Assembly: GCF_018614775.1 (NCBI RefSeq)
Contig: NZ_JAGGOF010000014.1
Location: 1-64,000 of the forward strand
Direction of reading: 5' to 3'
Length of the DNA stretch: 64,000 nt
Source: Pseudomonas fluorescens
GTDB taxonomy: Bacteria > Pseudomonadota > Gammaproteobacteria > Pseudomonadales > Pseudomonadaceae
In this document: one piece after another, positions 62,877-64,000 of the stretch
Position numbering within the stretch: position 1 is the stretch's first letter
Layout of the letters: every line of letters starts with the position of its first letter
Notes under the pieces: model-generated
Databases searched by the model: none
Seen by the model: the letters and a program-made list of their open reading frames with translations, nothing else
Told to the model about the DNA's origin: nothing
Translations under genes and position numbers: made by a program

Positions 62877-63803
62877 TCAACCCGCCATCGCCAGCCGGTT
62901 GCGTCCCTCGCGCTTGGCCACGTACAGCGCGCTGTCGGCCCGTCGCAGCAGGCTTTCCACTGATTCGCCCGGCAGCAGCGTCGCGCAGCCGAGGCTGACC
63001 GTCAGCTCGATCCGGGCGCCCTCGGCGAAGTAGTCCTGTACCTGGGCGGCATAACGCAGTCGTTCACCGATCATGGCGGCGGCGTCCCGGTTGGTATTGG
63101 CCAGCAGGATCAGAAACTCTTCGCCGCCGAACCGGAACACCATGTCGACATTGCGCAACTGCTGCTTTATCGAATCGGCCACGGCCTTGAGCACATCGTC
63201 GCCGACACTGTGTCCATAGCTGTCGTTGATGCGCTTGAAATGGTCGATGTCCAGCATCAGCAGCGACAAGGGCTGCGAATGACGCCTGGCCATGTCGATT
63301 TCCCGGGTCAGGGTCTGGTCCATGGCGATGCGATTGCCGGTGCCGGTCAGCGGATCGCGCAGGGCGCTTTGAGTCGCGGCGCGATAGAGCAGGGCGTTGC
63401 GCAGTGGATACAGCAAGCTGGACAGCATCGACTCCAGATCGCCCTGTTCCGCCTCTGAAAAGCGCTGGTTGCGACGGAATACCAACTCGCCCAGGTGCTC
63501 GCCTTCATGGCTGAGGGTATAGCTGACAGTGTGATGCCCGCGCTGACCGAACTCCAGGCGCAGATCGCTGGGCTTGTGCTGATACGCCAACGCATCCAAA
63601 GGAACCAATCGCTGAATTTCGCGAAAGAACAGGCCCAGGATGCGTTGCGGCTCCAGGCTGGTCTGCAATTGCTGGCCCAGTTGCTGGCGCAATTGCGCAA
63701 GACTGACGGACCGCGCTGCGCGCGGCGACGGCTGGCCGAGGCCAAGGCGCTGCAATTTGGCGCTGTCGAAGTCAATCGCGTTCATCTGCGTCGGCGTTTT
63801 CAT
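62877..63803 (-). CDS. GGDEF diguanylate cyclase
   Basis: The 308-residue product has a GAF-like or coiled N-terminal domain (about 30-140) and a GGDEF domain (about 145-305). The domain shows DPLTGTGNR, LDIDHFKRINDSYGH, the active site FRFGGEEF and an intact product-inhibition site RNVD five residues before it. It probably makes c-di-GMP. It lacks membrane helices, unlike the RbdA-like protein nearby. Confidence 0.9.
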   Translation of the reverse strand: MKTPTQMNAIDFDSAKLQRLGLGQPSPRAARSVSLAQLRQQLGQQLQTSLEPQRILGLFFREIQRLVPLDALAYQHKPSDLRLEFGQRGHHTVSYTLSHEGEHLGELVFRRNQRFSEAEQGDLESMLSSLLYPLRNALLYRAATQSALRDPLTGTGNRIAMDQTLTREIDMARRHSQPLSLLMLDIDHFKRINDSYGHSVGDDVLKAVADSIKQQLRNVDMVFRFGGEEFLILLANTNRDAAAMIGERLRYAAQVQDYFAEGARIELTVSLGCATLLPGESVESLLRRADSALYVAKREGRNRLAMAG

Positions 63804-64000
63804 AATGGCGTAAGCCCCTAAGCTAATCTGTCCCGACAGGCTGGGTGCCGCGGCTTTGGGCTGCGCGTCGTACTGGTCCTTCAGTCCCGTAGGACTCTGA
63901 TAGGAGTTTAGTCCGCTTTCCTCGGCTGGCCTAAGTCTCGTCTCAATGTCCGTTACCCGCCGAACATGGCGTGTTTGAGGATATTTAGAGCGAAAGTCGT
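63804..64000. other. upstream region of the GGDEF gene to the window edge
   Basis: No confident gene, repeat or promoter was found. A frame opening at ATG 63966 runs to the edge (MACLRIFRAKV) and could be the start of a gene that continues outside, but it has no good ribosome site and is too short to judge. Confidence 0.3.

Noticed and set aside
63966..64000. Start of a further plus-strand gene at the window edge
   Set aside because: Only 11 codons are visible without a good ribosome site; it cannot be supported.

Overview
This window reads as the chromosome of a Pseudomonas of the P. fluorescens complex. It has high GC and compact operons with ATGA and TAATG overlaps. It also carries the pseudomonad fliL-to-cheW motility block, a nine-gene ccm operon, the NAGGN osmoprotectant genes, and many REP/REPIN elements with the core GTGGGAGC..GCTC. 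The lineage call is inference from gene content and order. No rRNA, tRNA, CRISPR array, insertion sequence or prophage was seen.

Region 1 (1-22,180) is the flagellar and chemotaxis block. A sigma-54 type promoter precedes fliLMNOPQR-flhB. A reverse-strand gene for a PI-PLC-like protein follows, and then flhA with its own sigma-54 type promoter. After that come flhF, fleN, fliA, cheY, cheZ, cheA, cheB, motC, motD, parC, parP, cheW and a DUF2802 gene. These encode the C ring, the export gate, polar placement and number control (FlhF/FleN), the late sigma factor, the chemotaxis phosphorelay, the MotCD stator and the ParC/ParP system that places arrays at the pole. CheA carries four near-identical acidic motifs between its P1 and P3 domains. 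Two FliA (sigma-28) type promoter sequences lie inside this block.

Region 2 (22,300-24,300, minus strand) is a coupled pair: a second FliK-like protein and a 109-residue protein equivalent only to the C-terminal switch domain of FlhB.

Region 3 (24,441-31,831) is ccmABCDEFGHI for cytochrome c maturation, followed by a proline-rich lipoprotein. Region 4 (31,832-37,952) holds an LTA-synthase-like sulfatase, a small DUF3309 membrane protein, a short-chain dehydrogenase, an UPF0060 protein, a CsrA/Rsm paralogue and a YheU-like gene. Region 5 (36,762-43,909, minus) holds the NAGGN genes (M42 peptidase, ngg, asnO) and mnmC. Region 6 (44,077-54,375) contains pap, a thiolase, an EamA transporter, fumC, a DUF2059 protein, bolA, trhO, a DsbA-family protein and an ABC exporter.

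Region 7 (54,386-64,000) starts with a 1558-residue toxin-like protein. It has a dermonecrotic-toxin-type N-terminal region and a C-terminal deaminase-like zinc site (DSE plus PCxxC). It separates the ABC exporter from an RbdA-like GGDEF/EAL gene, which has its own strong sigma-54 type promoter sequence. A heme-oxygenase-fold protein and a GGDEF diguanylate cyclase follow.

The two most unusual genes, the PI-PLC-like protein and the large toxin, are both reverse-strand cargo placed between conserved neighbours. Both have visibly lower GC than their flanks.
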